From: Saprospiraceae bacterium | GTDB lineage: Bacteria > Bacteroidota > Bacteroidia > Chitinophagales > Saprospiraceae | DNA length: 52,879 nucleotides | Direction: 5' to 3' | NCBI GenBank assembly: GCA_013214355.1 | Contig: JABSSL010000031.1 | Span: 21,757 to 74,635, forward strand | In this document: one piece after another, positions 15,864 through 24,818 of the stretch | How positions within the stretch are numbered: position 1 is the first letter of the stretch | Layout: each line of letters opens with the position of its first letter | The notes under the pieces: model-generated | Database searches by the model: none | Seen by the model: the letters and a program-made list of their open reading frames with translations, nothing else | What the model was told of the DNA's origin: nothing | Translations under genes and position numbers: made by a program

Positions 15864-16724
15864 ATGAAACACGCCCTCCTTATATGTTCCCTTCTATGCT
15901 ATTGTTTTGTCATCAAAGGCCAAAATGGGATTGCGGCCAGCGTAGGAGCCAGAAGTGCGGGAATGGGATACACAGGATTGACCTACAAAAATATCCATAG
16001 TGCCTTTACCAACCAGGCGGGTCTAGCGCATCTGAAGGAATTCGGTGCCTTTGCCTCTGGAGAACAGCGCTTTTTAGTAAGCGAGTTGCAAGGCTTAGGA
16101 GCTGCCTTCGCCTACCCGACCTCCTCGGGAACCTTTGCCTTAACCGTCAACAACTTTGGTTTTGAAGGGTATAGTGAGCAACGTTTTGGATTGGGCTATG
16201 GAAGAAAATTATTTGACAAATTGAGTATTGGGGGGCAAATCCTAGTCTTCAACACTAGCATTCCAGAATATGGTAGCCGGGCGGCCATAAGTTTTGAATT
16301 CGGTATGTTGGCTACGCTATCTAGGGAAGTGGATATAGCCTTTCAAGTGTTCAATCCCGTTCGGATCGAGTGGGTGGCAGGAGAAAATCTCCCTTCCGTC
16401 CTGAAGGTGGGAATGTCCTATCATCCTAGTCCAATTTTAGATTTAATCTTGGAGGTGGAAAAAGATATTGATCAAGTAGCCAGAGGTAAATTTGGTTTAG
16501 AATATCATGTAGCTTCGCAAGTAGATATCCGGCTGGGCGCTACCACGGGTCCGACCCTGATGACCTTAGGAGTAGGCTATCAGCTGGCAGAAAAAATCAT
16601 GTTAAACATCTCTTCCTCCTATCATCAAGTGCTGGGCTTCACACCCGGCGCCGGCATTGTATACGAATACCGAGAAAAGCAAAAAAAGAATGAGAGTACT
16701 CCTCGTGGCAGCGACTTCTTTTGA
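15864..16724 (+). CDS. PorV/PorQ-like outer-membrane beta-barrel protein
   Basis: 286 residues from the ATG at 15864, which gives a clean signal peptide; the longer frame upstream overlaps the end of the glycosidase gene. The family pattern GARSAGMGYTGLTYKN, then FTNQAGLAHL, matches the start of PorV/PorQ/UPF0164 barrels. Amphipathic strands alternate through the rest. PorV and PorQ act with the type IX secretion attachment complex; which role applies here, or whether this is only a paralog, cannot be decided. The 3' end overlaps mqnB by 35 bases in another frame, implying translational coupling. Confidence 0.72.
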   Translation: MKHALLICSLLCYCFVIKGQNGIAASVGARSAGMGYTGLTYKNIHSAFTNQAGLAHLKEFGAFASGEQRFLVSELQGLGAAFAYPTSSGTFALTVNNFGFEGYSEQRFGLGYGRKLFDKLSIGGQILVFNTSIPEYGSRAAISFEFGMLATLSREVDIAFQVFNPVRIEWVAGENLPSVLKVGMSYHPSPILDLILEVEKDIDQVARGKFGLEYHVASQVDIRLGATTGPTLMTLGVGYQLAEKIMLNISSSYHQVLGFTPGAGIVYEYREKQKKNESTPRGSDFF

Positions 16725-17367
16725 GATAGCACCTACCTATGAGTGGCTTCAACTACAGTGTCAGCAGATTGGCAACCAGCAATTCAAGAAGGATTTCCTA
16801 GAGGTTCAGGTCTTGATGACGGGGGTCGGACTACCCTTAACCACCTATGCACTGACCAAGGCTCTCCAAAACAGCAAGCCCTTTGATTTACACATCAATG
16901 CTGGCATAGCCGGCGCCATCAATCGTAAACTTGAGATCGGGCAGGTAGTACAAGTTACGAGCGAACAATTTGCGGACCTGGGCGTAGAAGAGGCTGATGG
17001 TAGTTTCACTAGTATGCACGCCCTAGATTTAGTCCCTCCTAATCAATACCCATTTAGTGGAGGAAGGCTGCTCAACCCTGATGCAGATGCCTCGTTTTTA
17101 CCCGCTGCTAGTGCAATCAGTGTCAATAAGGTACACGGAACAGTAGCCAGCATTGAAAAATTGCAGGAAAACTACGAGGTGGATATTGAAAGTATGGAAG
17201 GAGCTGCATTTTTCTATGTATGTCTCATGGAACAAGTAAAATTTCTACAAATTCGATCCATCTCCAATTATGTAGAAGCTAGAAATCGCGAAAACTGGGA
17301 CATCCCGCTCGCTTTAAGAAATCTAAATGAAGTACTGATCGGCATGCTTCAAGCCCTCGCTCGATAG
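16690..17367 (+). CDS. mqnB: Futalosine hydrolase
   Basis: Cleaves futalosine to dehypoxanthine futalosine and hypoxanthine in the futalosine route to menaquinone; cytoplasmic, 225 residues. It has the nucleoside-phosphorylase/hydrolase fold: MTGVGLPLTTYALTKAL, HINAGIAGAIN, then the ribose-binding segment VDIESMEGAAFFYVC. The ATG at 16690 is chosen because it starts the first beta strand (MRVLLVAATSFE); an earlier in-frame TTG lies inside the preceding barrel gene. It implies that this organism makes menaquinone by the Mqn pathway, whose last methylation would be done by UbiE/MenG at 42866. Confidence 0.88.
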   Translation: MRVLLVAATSFEIAPTYEWLQLQCQQIGNQQFKKDFLEVQVLMTGVGLPLTTYALTKALQNSKPFDLHINAGIAGAINRKLEIGQVVQVTSEQFADLGVEEADGSFTSMHALDLVPPNQYPFSGGRLLNPDADASFLPAASAISVNKVHGTVASIEKLQENYEVDIESMEGAAFFYVCLMEQVKFLQIRSISNYVEARNRENWDIPLALRNLNEVLIGMLQALAR

Positions 17368-17370
17368 GTA

Positions 17371-18219
17371 TTAAATTGGGCTTAGTTGTGCATACAAGAT
17401 CCGGTGCTTGGCCTGCATATCTTGAATTAACTCCACCGTCTCAAAAACGCCACCGGGAACAAGTCCTAAAAGTTCTTCCGCATTAAATTCATTGACCTCA
17501 AAGAAAAGCGCCCCTCCTCTATTGAGTTTTTTTATGGCTAAATCCAGAATCGTTCGATAAAATAAGAAAGGATCGTCATCGGGGACAAATAGGGCTAGCG
17601 CTGGTTCAAAATCGATTACAGAGCTGGTCATGATTTCACGTTCGCAATCTGGGATGTACGGTGGGTTACTCACAATAAAATCATAGCTTGGGATGCTTGC
17701 CCAGGCTTTCCGATCCAAGATATTTAGACTGTTCCAAACCACTTCTACCTCATTTAAAGCAGCATTCTCCTGTGCCACAGCTAGTGCCTCCACACTAACA
17801 TCAATTCCACTAAGCTCCCAATCTTGGCGATTATTTTTTAAGCTAATCGGGATGCATCCACTGCCCGTACCAATATCCAAGCCTGTTTTCCAGGGATATC
17901 GTTTGCCCTGCTCCAAAATCTGATAGACCAGTTCTTCTGTCTCTGGGCGAGGGATCAATACTGCCTGATTGACCTTGAACCTAAGTCCGTAGAAGTCTGC
18001 CATCCCTAATACATACTGTAAAGGTTCGCCTTTTAGCAATCTCCCCTTTATTTGCCCCAATTCATCCTGCTCAGTCCGAGTCATAGAACGATTGGTCTGT
18101 GCTCTGTTCCATTCGAATACATCCTCAAAAACGATTAGCGCTACATTGGCAGCTTCTCTGGCTTCCAGGATGGGTTTCAGCTCATCAATGAGTTGATCGT
18201 AGGCCTCTTTCATGGTCAT
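17371..18219 (-). CDS. prmC: Peptide chain release factor N5-glutamine methyltransferase
   Basis: Methylates the GGQ glutamine of release factors 1 and 2; cytoplasmic. From the ATG at 18219 it has 282 residues. An N-terminal helical domain carries LLKGEPLQYVLGMADFYGL, the AdoMet site DIGTGSG lies at 115-121, and NPPYIP at 185-190 is the catalytic glutamine-binding motif. The frame stays open to an ATG at 18276, but the extra 19 residues look non-native and contain a TAnnTTTG element; a second ATG at 18213 is also possible. The gene ends three bases from the convergent mqnB stop. Confidence 0.94.
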   Translation of the reverse strand: MTMKEAYDQLIDELKPILEAREAANVALIVFEDVFEWNRAQTNRSMTRTEQDELGQIKGRLLKGEPLQYVLGMADFYGLRFKVNQAVLIPRPETEELVYQILEQGKRYPWKTGLDIGTGSGCIPISLKNNRQDWELSGIDVSVEALAVAQENAALNEVEVVWNSLNILDRKAWASIPSYDFIVSNPPYIPDCEREIMTSSVIDFEPALALFVPDDDPFLFYRTILDLAIKKLNRGGALFFEVNEFNAEELLGLVPGGVFETVELIQDMQAKHRILYAQLSPI

Positions 18220-18222
18220 GCC

Positions 18223-18230
18223 CAAAGCTA
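18223..18230 (-). promoter_or_regulatory. Candidate -7 element abutting the prmC start
   Basis: CAAAGCTA reads TAGCTTTG on the minus strand and ends three bases before the ATG at 18219. If used, the transcript would be nearly leaderless. A second match, CAAAAGTA at 18292-18299 (TACTTTTG on the minus strand), could instead serve a longer transcript. Confidence 0.3.
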
Positions 18231-18369
18231 AAAATATTTGTCTAGAACTACTGAAAAGAACAGAAATGGCCTGCAATTACCGGCTTTCATCCAAAAGTAG
18301 GTCCAATTCATCGGTTAACTTCAGCAGCCTGCCAGTAGAAATATACCTTAGCTACCATATTCCAATTTC

Positions 18370-19257
18370 ATGATTCTCCAAACCACACACTTAAGCAAAC
18401 ATTTTGGCCCGCTGAAGGCAGTTGATCAACTTGATTTACAGATTGAGAAGGGAATGGTATACGGCATGCTGGGCCCCAATGGAAGCGGAAAAACGACCAC
18501 CTTGGGCATGGTATTGGGTATCATTCATCCTACCGCTGGTTCTTTTGAGTGGTTTGGTGGACAACGCGGAAGCAATCCTAGACGATTCCTAGGAGCTTTA
18601 TTAGAAACGCCAAACTTCTATCCTTATCTAAGCGCCGAGGATAATCTGAAGATCGTAGCCGAAATCAAACGAATTGACAAACCAGATATAGATCGAGCCC
18701 TCACGCTAGTCAATCTCTTACAACGAAAGCGATCTAAGTTTAAAACCTACTCCTTGGGAATGAAGCAGAGATTAGCTATTGCTTCTGCTATGATCGGGGC
18801 CCCCGAAGTGCTCATCTTTGACGAGCCTACCAATGGACTTGATCCACAAGGTATTGCTGAAGTTCGCGAAACGATCCTTCAGATCGCTCAAACTGGTAAG
18901 ACCATCATCATGGCCAGTCATATTCTGGATGAAGTAGAAAAAATTTGTTCGCACGTAGCGATCATCAAAAATGGGAAGCTTTTAGCTACAGGGCCAGTTG
19001 GTGCAATTATTAATGATGATATTCTAATTGAAATTGGAGCTGAGGACAAGGAACAGCTTCGTACCTTTTTGCCTTCTCTAGCAGGCTTTACCAAAATGGA
19101 AGAAACTGATTTTGGTTTTTTAATTTATCTACAGGATGAATTGTCGACAAGTTCCATCAATCAAGCCGCCTTTACGCAAGGTATTCTGATCAATCATCTA
19201 AGAAGAAGACAAAAGAGCTTAGAAGCAGAATTCCTCGAGATCACCAACCAAAACTAA
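18370..19257 (+). CDS. ABC transporter ATP-binding protein (ABC-2 type exporter)
   Basis: 295 residues. Walker A GPNGSGKT at 35-42, signature YSLGMKQR, Walker B VLIFDEPTNGLDPQG, switch MASHILDEVEKIC. The C-terminal 80 residues after the ATPase core are typical of the CcmA/BcrA-like exporter ATPases. It is followed after nine bases by its permease. This subfamily covers antibiotic efflux, bacitracin-like resistance and the gliding ATPase GldA; the sequence does not single one out. Confidence 0.9.
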   Translation: MILQTTHLSKHFGPLKAVDQLDLQIEKGMVYGMLGPNGSGKTTTLGMVLGIIHPTAGSFEWFGGQRGSNPRRFLGALLETPNFYPYLSAEDNLKIVAEIKRIDKPDIDRALTLVNLLQRKRSKFKTYSLGMKQRLAIASAMIGAPEVLIFDEPTNGLDPQGIAEVRETILQIAQTGKTIIMASHILDEVEKICSHVAIIKNGKLLATGPVGAIINDDILIEIGAEDKEQLRTFLPSLAGFTKMEETDFGFLIYLQDELSTSSINQAAFTQGILINHLRRRQKSLEAEFLEITNQN

Positions 19258-19266
19258 GAACGGGGC

Positions 19267-20073
19267 ATGTTCAGACTCATTTATACCGAATGGCTAAAAT
19301 GGAATAAGCAACTGATTTTTAGAATTGTTTGCGCATTTTATGTGATTCTCCTTCCTAGTGTTTTGCTGCTGGGAAAGAAGGTGCCAGAACTCCCCCCTCC
19401 TATCGGTACGACTGAAGTCTTATTCATTTTCCCAACGGTTTGGAGCTATTTAGGCTACATCGGCAACTGGCTTTGCTTCTTCTTCTTTGGATTCTTTGCG
19501 GTGATTAGCATTACAATGGAGTTCAACAACCGTACCCTCCGCCAGAATATTATTACCGGCTGGAGTCGCCAGGAGGTATTTCTAGCAAAATTCGGCAGTA
19601 TCGCAGCCTTGAGTCTACTAGCCACCTTATACTATGTGATTTGTGCCTTACTGATTGGGTATACACATACAGATGTGGTGTACTTTAGCAAAGTTTTTCA
19701 AGAAGGTGATATCATCTTTCGCTACTGGCTCATGTCGTTCAGCTACATGACCTTCGGTTTGCTTATTGGCTTCCTCGTTCGTAGAACCGTTATTGCTGTT
19801 TTTTTATACCTCATCTACATCATGATTTTAGAGCCTGTTCTCCGATGGGGCGTACATCGTTACTTTTGGGAGCATCCAAGCATGCATTTCTACCCCATGA
19901 ATGCCACGGAGGATTTATTAGCAGCACCTTTGAGTCCAATCGCGGAGGAGTTTGCTCAGAAGGCAGGCTTCGATCTATTTATGACTCCTTTTGAGGCCAT
20001 TATTACCACCTTACTCTATACAAGTGTCTTTGTTTTTGTTGTGTTTTCCCACCTAAAAAAAGCCGATCTGTAA
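19267..20073 (+). CDS. ABC-2 type permease
   Basis: 268 residues with about six hydrophobic segments, beginning MFRLIYTEWLKWNKQLIFR, the amphipathic N-terminal entry helix usual for ABC-2 permeases. The stretch NNRTLRQNIITGWSRQEVF after the second helix is the cytoplasmic loop where these permeases contact the ATPase. It pairs with the ATPase encoded just upstream. The exported substrate is unknown. Confidence 0.85.
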   Translation: MFRLIYTEWLKWNKQLIFRIVCAFYVILLPSVLLLGKKVPELPPPIGTTEVLFIFPTVWSYLGYIGNWLCFFFFGFFAVISITMEFNNRTLRQNIITGWSRQEVFLAKFGSIAALSLLATLYYVICALLIGYTHTDVVYFSKVFQEGDIIFRYWLMSFSYMTFGLLIGFLVRRTVIAVFLYLIYIMILEPVLRWGVHRYFWEHPSMHFYPMNATEDLLAAPLSPIAEEFAQKAGFDLFMTPFEAIITTLLYTSVFVFVVFSHLKKADL

Positions 20074-20715
20074 AATTGTTCGAGCAAAATTTGCAAAATT
20101 TGGAATAATTTTTGATTTTGTCTACCGTAGTTATACGATAAACTACTGGTGGCGCATTATAAAGATAATGAGCTCAAGCAGAAAGAAAGGTTGATAATTT
20201 TGTAGAGCATATTTGCAGGAAATCTGCTAGCGGCGTGAACTTGTTTTCACCATTTATTGTACTATTATATAGAGCAATTAGCGAATTTTCTTTGAAATAT
20301 TGAATCTTCTTTCTATTATTGCGCATGCGAATGTTAAAATTAAGTTTTTCTTAACAGATTTTGACCTCGCAAAAAACCACAAAAATGTTGTGGTGAACTA
20401 ACAAAAAAGATTATTCGAGGATATTCATATCCTTCATAATAACAGTCGGGTGATTTCTTACAAGAGCGAAGCATATTCATTTATGTCTTTGCTCTTTTTT
20501 TTTGCGCTAATGTAGCAGTTTGGCCTATCACTCCAATCTAATGTCAAATCAAACTAACTTGGTCCCAAGCAAAATTTCACCAATAATCAATTTGTTTTTT
20601 ATCTTGCTCGCCAAATAATTTTGGGGTAATACTCCTTATCAGCCAATTATGGCTTCCCCAAAGTCACTAATGAAAAGTGTGAAACCTAAATCAATCATTT
20701 CTAAATCCTTCACTC
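20074..20715 (+). other. 642-base gene-free stretch; possible small RNA ending at 20503
   Basis: No open frame here looks coding on either strand. AT-rich sequence contains a 7-bp hairpin ACCACAA/TTGTGGT (20376-20394), a perfect palindromic hairpin GGATAT-tc-ATATCC (20419-20432), and a good terminator at 20462-20503. Before these lies a near-match to the -7 element, CATATTTG, close to 20206-20213. Either this is a 390-base 3' untranslated region of the permease or a separate RNA of up to about 290 bases runs from near 20215 to 20503. I could not match it to 6S RNA, tmRNA or RNase P. After 20505 the sequence up to the symporter shows nothing clear. Confidence 0.3.
20462..20503 (+). terminator. 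Rho-independent terminator
   Basis: AAGAGCGAAG (20462-20471) pairs with CTTTGCTCTT (20487-20496), ten pairs with one G-T. The loop is 15 bases and the T-run continues to 20503. It lies 390 bases past the permease stop, so it ends either a long 3' tail or an independent RNA. Confidence 0.8.
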
Positions 20716-22395
20716 ATGGTTAATTTTACCTTGGGCACTGTCGATATCGTGATCATGATATTGTATACGGTGGCTATGATCGTATACGGACTTTATAAAG
20801 GCAAGCGAGAAAGCTCTGAAGACTACTTCTTGGCGGGCCGGAACATGATGTGGCCGGTTGTCGGTATTTCCCTATTCGCCGCTAATATCTCTAGTACCAC
20901 GCTAGTTGGACTTGCAGGAGATGCCTATAGTACGGGTATATCTGTGTTCAACTACGAATGGTTTGCAGTGGTGATCCTGATCTTCTTTTCGATCTTCTTT
21001 TTGCCGTTCTACCTAAGTTCCAAGGTCTATACCATGCCTGAGTTTTTGGAAAGGCGTTTTGACGTTCGTAGTCGATACTACTTCTCTTTTACGACAATTA
21101 TTGGCAATGTCTTGATTGAAACGGCTGCTCCACTGTATATCGGAGCTGTGATCTTCGAACAAGTATTTCCTGGAGTCTCTTCATGGATTATCATCTTACT
21201 TTTAGCGGTTGCCGCTGCTGCCTACACCATCCCTGGTGGTCTTTCCTCGGTGGTACATACGGAAGTAATCCAGGCTATACTCTTAATTATTGGTTCCATT
21301 ATCTTGACATTTTACACGCTTGACGCCGTTGGAGGATGGGATAATGTATTGGCGGCCATGACAAAAAAACATGAAGCCGGGATTCTGCCCAACTCCCCTG
21401 ATGATATGCTCAGCCTGATCCGCCCGATGAATGATACCGCCGTACCCTGGACCGGTTTGATTACAGGGGTACCTATACTAGGTTTCTATTTCTGGGCCAA
21501 CAACCAATTCATGGTACAAAGAACTCTTAGTGCGAAAAACTTAAATCATGGTCGTTGGGGAAGTCTCTTTGCAGGTTTTTTGAAGCTTCCTGTACTTTTT
21601 ATCATGGTATTACCAGGAGCTATGGCTTTGGCGATGCCAGAAGAAATCTTTCCGCATCTAGATAATCCTGACTTAGTATATCCTGCCTTGGTTTTTAATT
21701 TACTACCAACCGTGCTAAAAGGACTAGTCTTGGCTGGCTTATTGGCCGCTATGTCGTCTAGTATTAGTGCTACCTTAAATTCAGCTTCCACCTTGATTAC
21801 CATGGACTTCATCTCCAAAATCAAGCCTGACATGACCAGTCAACAACTGGTGAGAGCTGGACAGCTAGCGACCGTAGCACTCGTCATTTTAGCCGCTTTG
21901 TGGGCACCCCGTATTAAGGAGTTCGACTCACTTTTCAAATACTTACAGCAAGTATTAGCCTATATTGCGCCACCGGTAGTAGCCGCCTTCTTCTTGGGTC
22001 TGTTTTGGAAGAGGGCCAATGGGCATGGGGCTTTCTACGGTTTCGTAGTCTCAGCTCTGCTAGCCATACTATACATTACCAATAGTGATGCCATTGCCCA
22101 ATCTTTCCAGGGAATCATACCTGGATGGGTACTGGTAGATGACCAAGGTGTACATTCTATCCACTTCCTTCATCAGGCCTTCATCCTATTCCTGATCGCC
22201 TTATTGGTCATTATTGGTGTTAGTCTGGCCACCGCACCGCCCGACCAAGAGAAAATCAAGAATTTCGTATACACACGAAGCGTCTTCGATGAGGACACTG
22301 CGTCATTGAAAGGATTGGTTTGGTATAAGAACTATAGAATCCTCGGTATGATCCTGCTGATCATCACCGCCATTTTGGTATTTGCCTGGATCTAA
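20716..22395 (+). CDS. Sodium/solute symporter (SSS family)
   Basis: Inner-membrane Na+-coupled transporter, 559 residues with about 14 hydrophobic segments. SSS signatures: DYFLAGRNMMWPVVGISLF near residues 36-54, FAANISSTTLVGLAGDAY, and further on the GLVLAGLLAAMSSSISATLN helix, whose serines (SS-S) correspond to the second sodium site. Helices and spacing resemble SGLT-like sugar or inositol transporters more than proline or pantothenate carriers, but the substrate is not determined. It is probably monocistronic: a gene-free stretch precedes it and a very strong hairpin follows. Confidence 0.9.
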   Translation: MVNFTLGTVDIVIMILYTVAMIVYGLYKGKRESSEDYFLAGRNMMWPVVGISLFAANISSTTLVGLAGDAYSTGISVFNYEWFAVVILIFFSIFFLPFYLSSKVYTMPEFLERRFDVRSRYYFSFTTIIGNVLIETAAPLYIGAVIFEQVFPGVSSWIIILLLAVAAAAYTIPGGLSSVVHTEVIQAILLIIGSIILTFYTLDAVGGWDNVLAAMTKKHEAGILPNSPDDMLSLIRPMNDTAVPWTGLITGVPILGFYFWANNQFMVQRTLSAKNLNHGRWGSLFAGFLKLPVLFIMVLPGAMALAMPEEIFPHLDNPDLVYPALVFNLLPTVLKGLVLAGLLAAMSSSISATLNSASTLITMDFISKIKPDMTSQQLVRAGQLATVALVILAALWAPRIKEFDSLFKYLQQVLAYIAPPVVAAFFLGLFWKRANGHGAFYGFVVSALLAILYITNSDAIAQSFQGIIPGWVLVDDQGVHSIHFLHQAFILFLIALLVIIGVSLATAPPDQEKIKNFVYTRSVFDEDTASLKGLVWYKNYRILGMILLIITAILVFAWI

Positions 22396-22408
22396 TATTT
22401 ACACTGCC

Positions 22409-22448
22409 TGTAAGTCAAGCGTAAGCAGCGTGCTTAGCTTGACTTACA
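22409..22448 (+). terminator. Near-perfect 18-bp hairpin after the symporter
   Basis: TGTAAGTCAAGC (22409-22420) pairs with GCTTGACTTACA (22437-22448). Inside, TAAGCA (22422-22427) pairs with TGCTTA (22431-22436) around a three-base loop, leaving one bulged G. No T-run follows. It probably acts as a 3' end or a stability element, 14 bases past the symporter stop. Confidence 0.6.
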
Positions 22449-22619
22449 GCATCTTACTTCCTCCTTTCTGTTCCCTTTGTGTATCAGGTCCTAGAAGTTT
22501 ATATATTCTTCTCAAAAAGCCATATATTCCCGCCAATTGTAAGACACTAATTGTCTATTTCTCCGTTTTATATGTAAAGCTTACAATACATTCGTATAAG
22601 AAAGAGAATTATCAAATAC

Positions 22620-23288
22620 ATGATGATAAAAGCGCACGGCATCCACAAATCCTATAATAGTCTACACGTACTCAAGGGTGTAAACCTGGAAATAGATGCA
22701 GGTGAAATTGTGTCCATAGTAGGAAAATCTGGGGCAGGTAAAAGTACTCTATTACATATTTTGGGGACCTTGGATCAACCAGATGATGGAAGTCTGAGGA
22801 TCAACAATCAAGATGTAGTCAGATTGACCAATCGGAAACTGGCACAGTTCCGTAACCAGAACATCGGTTTCGTTTTTCAGTTTCATCATTTATTGCCCGA
22901 GTTCACTGCTTTAGAGAATGTGTGCATTCCGGGGTTTATCGATCAAAAACCAGAAGCCCAAGTCAGGGATCGAGCAAAAGAGCTGTTAGCTTATCTTGGA
23001 TTAAGCGATCGACTCACCCACAAGCCCAATCAGCTGTCGGGAGGTGAGCAGCAACGCGTAGCCGTTGCTCGGGCACTCATCAACCAGCCGGGGATTGTAT
23101 TCGCGGATGAACCCTCTGGCAACCTGGATTCAGCTTCATCTACAGAACTTCATCAGTTATTATTTGATCTGCGAAAAGATTTTGGTCAAACCTTTATTAT
23201 CGTCACCCATAACGAAGAACTCGCCCAAATGAGTGATCGACGCCTTGAAATGCAAGATGGGCGCCTGCTTGACACCTCAGCCAACTAG
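22620..23288 (+). CDS. LolD-type ABC transporter ATP-binding protein
   Basis: 222 residues. Walker [10 protein letters not shown] (34-42), Q-loop [18 protein letters not shown], signature LSGGEQQR, Walker [11 protein letters not shown], switch TLTH-like VTHN. The Q-loop stretch and DEPSGNLD are those of LolD, the ATPase that releases lipoproteins from the inner membrane. No LolC/LolE permease is adjacent: the next genes are a DUF389 membrane protein (15 bases on) and nicotinamidase. The permease may lie elsewhere, as is usual in Bacteroidota. Starts at 22620 or at the next ATG at 22623. Confidence 0.88.
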   Translation: MMIKAHGIHKSYNSLHVLKGVNLEIDAGEIVSIVGKSGAGKSTLLHILGTLDQPDDGSLRINNQDVVRLTNRKLAQFRNQNIGFVFQFHHLLPEFTALENVCIPGFIDQKPEAQVRDRAKELLAYLGLSDRLTHKPNQLSGGEQQRVAVARALINQPGIVFADEPSGNLDSASSTELHQLLFDLRKDFGQTFIIVTHNEELAQMSDRRLEMQDGRLLDTSAN

Positions 23289-23303
23289 ACTATATACAGC
23301 GTC

Positions 23304-24818
23304 ATGGAAGATAAAAAACCTACTACCCCACCAAGTACAAAACCCGAAAATAACACCCCGAGACAAGCCTTTCAAAACCTGTTCCATGCGATTCGAGACT
23401 GGTTTGACGATTTCATGGATTTGAGAGAGGGTTTGGATCAAGAAGGAACCATCATATCTATTCGCAATAACAAGAAAATGCGAGGTTCCAATGCTTGGAT
23501 GTTGATCTGTTCTATCATGATCGCCTCCTTGGGCTTGAACCTGAACTCTCCAGCGGTGATCATCGGCGCGATGTTAATCTCTCCGCTGATGTCTCCGATT
23601 TTAGGAGTCGGTTTGGCGGTTGGAACCAATGACCGAGAGGCTCTAGTTTTATCCTTGCGACACTTTGGCATTGCCATTCTTATCGCCCTAGTCACCAGTA
23701 CCCTGTACTTTGCTATCACACCGTTGGATCAGTTCACAGATGAGATGAGGTCAAGAACTGCTCCCACTTTCTTTGACGCCTTAGTAGCAGTGTTTGGGGG
23801 CCTAGCAGGTATTATTTCAGTCACACGTAAGGATAAGAGTAACGCCATACCGGGCGTAGCCATAGCCACAGCTTTGATGCCACCACTTTGTGTAACGGGT
23901 TACGGCATAGCAGCAGGAGATGTTGAAGTTGCCTTCAACTCCTTCTATTTGTTCTTTCTCAACTCCTTCTTTATTGCCCTTACCACCTACTTGATCATTC
24001 GTTTCCTACAGTTTCCCTATCGTGCCTATGTCAATGCTGCTGAGGCCCGCAAGACTAGGTATCGGGTAACCGTCTTTAGTCTATTGATTATCGTACCTGG
24101 CATCCTGATCTTTAGAAATGTGATAAAAGATCTCTCCCGGGAACAGAATATCCGTGCTTTTGTGAAGGAGAACTTTCCTAAGGATTGTATGGACTATCGC
24201 TTATTTCAACCAGAGCCCAACCCACAGGATGTTCGTACCTCATTTTGGGAACAGTTGACTAAGTTATTCATACTGCGCGAAGCTCCCCCCACAGATTCTA
24301 GCACTCTGGTTTTACAAATGTTGGAAAGAACCATTCCCGAAGACTCCTTCTACCACTGGGAGAATGTCATGCGCGAGCAATACAAAATTGACTACACACA
24401 CTTTCGAGCCATCCCGGATTACAGCATAGAGTTGGCCAATTTTGATCGACGAGTACAAGGGCAATTGAGCGGTAAGCTAAATGAAGTAATCGACTCCCTA
24501 CAATTAGCCCAGACTTCTCAGGTAAATGAAGCAGTTCGGGTCAAGAAACAACTAGAACGATTGCGTTCAGATTCTACCTTATTTTCCAATATGGTAACGG
24601 ATGCCAAAGTACTCTACCAAGAACTAGAATACCTAAGTATCGTCAGGAATCAATTCACGGATACCACCGATCAAAGCAAGGCCGTTCCCATTGCCTTGGT
24701 CAGTTGGAACAATCGAACCCCCAATCGCACTAAAACCGAATACGAGCGTAGGTTGTTAACTTACATAAAGCAAAAAGCCAAGCTTGATACCCTAGTGATC
24801 ATGCGAAAAGCAAAATAA
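23304..24818 (+). CDS. DUF389-family membrane protein
   Basis: 504 residues. After a soluble N-terminal stretch of about 65 residues come five or six membrane helices carrying the family motifs NLNSPAVIIGAMLISPLMSPI and NAIPGVAIATALMPPLCVTG. The C-terminal 220 residues are soluble, with a long amphipathic, probably coiled segment (LSGKLNEVIDSLQLAQTSQ). The family (TIGR00341-like) has no settled function. It is co-transcribed with the upstream LolD-like ATPase, and its stop overlaps the start of the nicotinamidase gene (TAATG). I infer no function from that arrangement beyond co-expression. Confidence 0.87.
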   Translation: MEDKKPTTPPSTKPENNTPRQAFQNLFHAIRDWFDDFMDLREGLDQEGTIISIRNNKKMRGSNAWMLICSIMIASLGLNLNSPAVIIGAMLISPLMSPILGVGLAVGTNDREALVLSLRHFGIAILIALVTSTLYFAITPLDQFTDEMRSRTAPTFFDALVAVFGGLAGIISVTRKDKSNAIPGVAIATALMPPLCVTGYGIAAGDVEVAFNSFYLFFLNSFFIALTTYLIIRFLQFPYRAYVNAAEARKTRYRVTVFSLLIIVPGILIFRNVIKDLSREQNIRAFVKENFPKDCMDYRLFQPEPNPQDVRTSFWEQLTKLFILREAPPTDSSTLVLQMLERTIPEDSFYHWENVMREQYKIDYTHFRAIPDYSIELANFDRRVQGQLSGKLNEVIDSLQLAQTSQVNEAVRVKKQLERLRSDSTLFSNMVTDAKVLYQELEYLSIVRNQFTDTTDQSKAVPIALVSWNNRTPNRTKTEYERRLLTYIKQKAKLDTLVIMRKAK

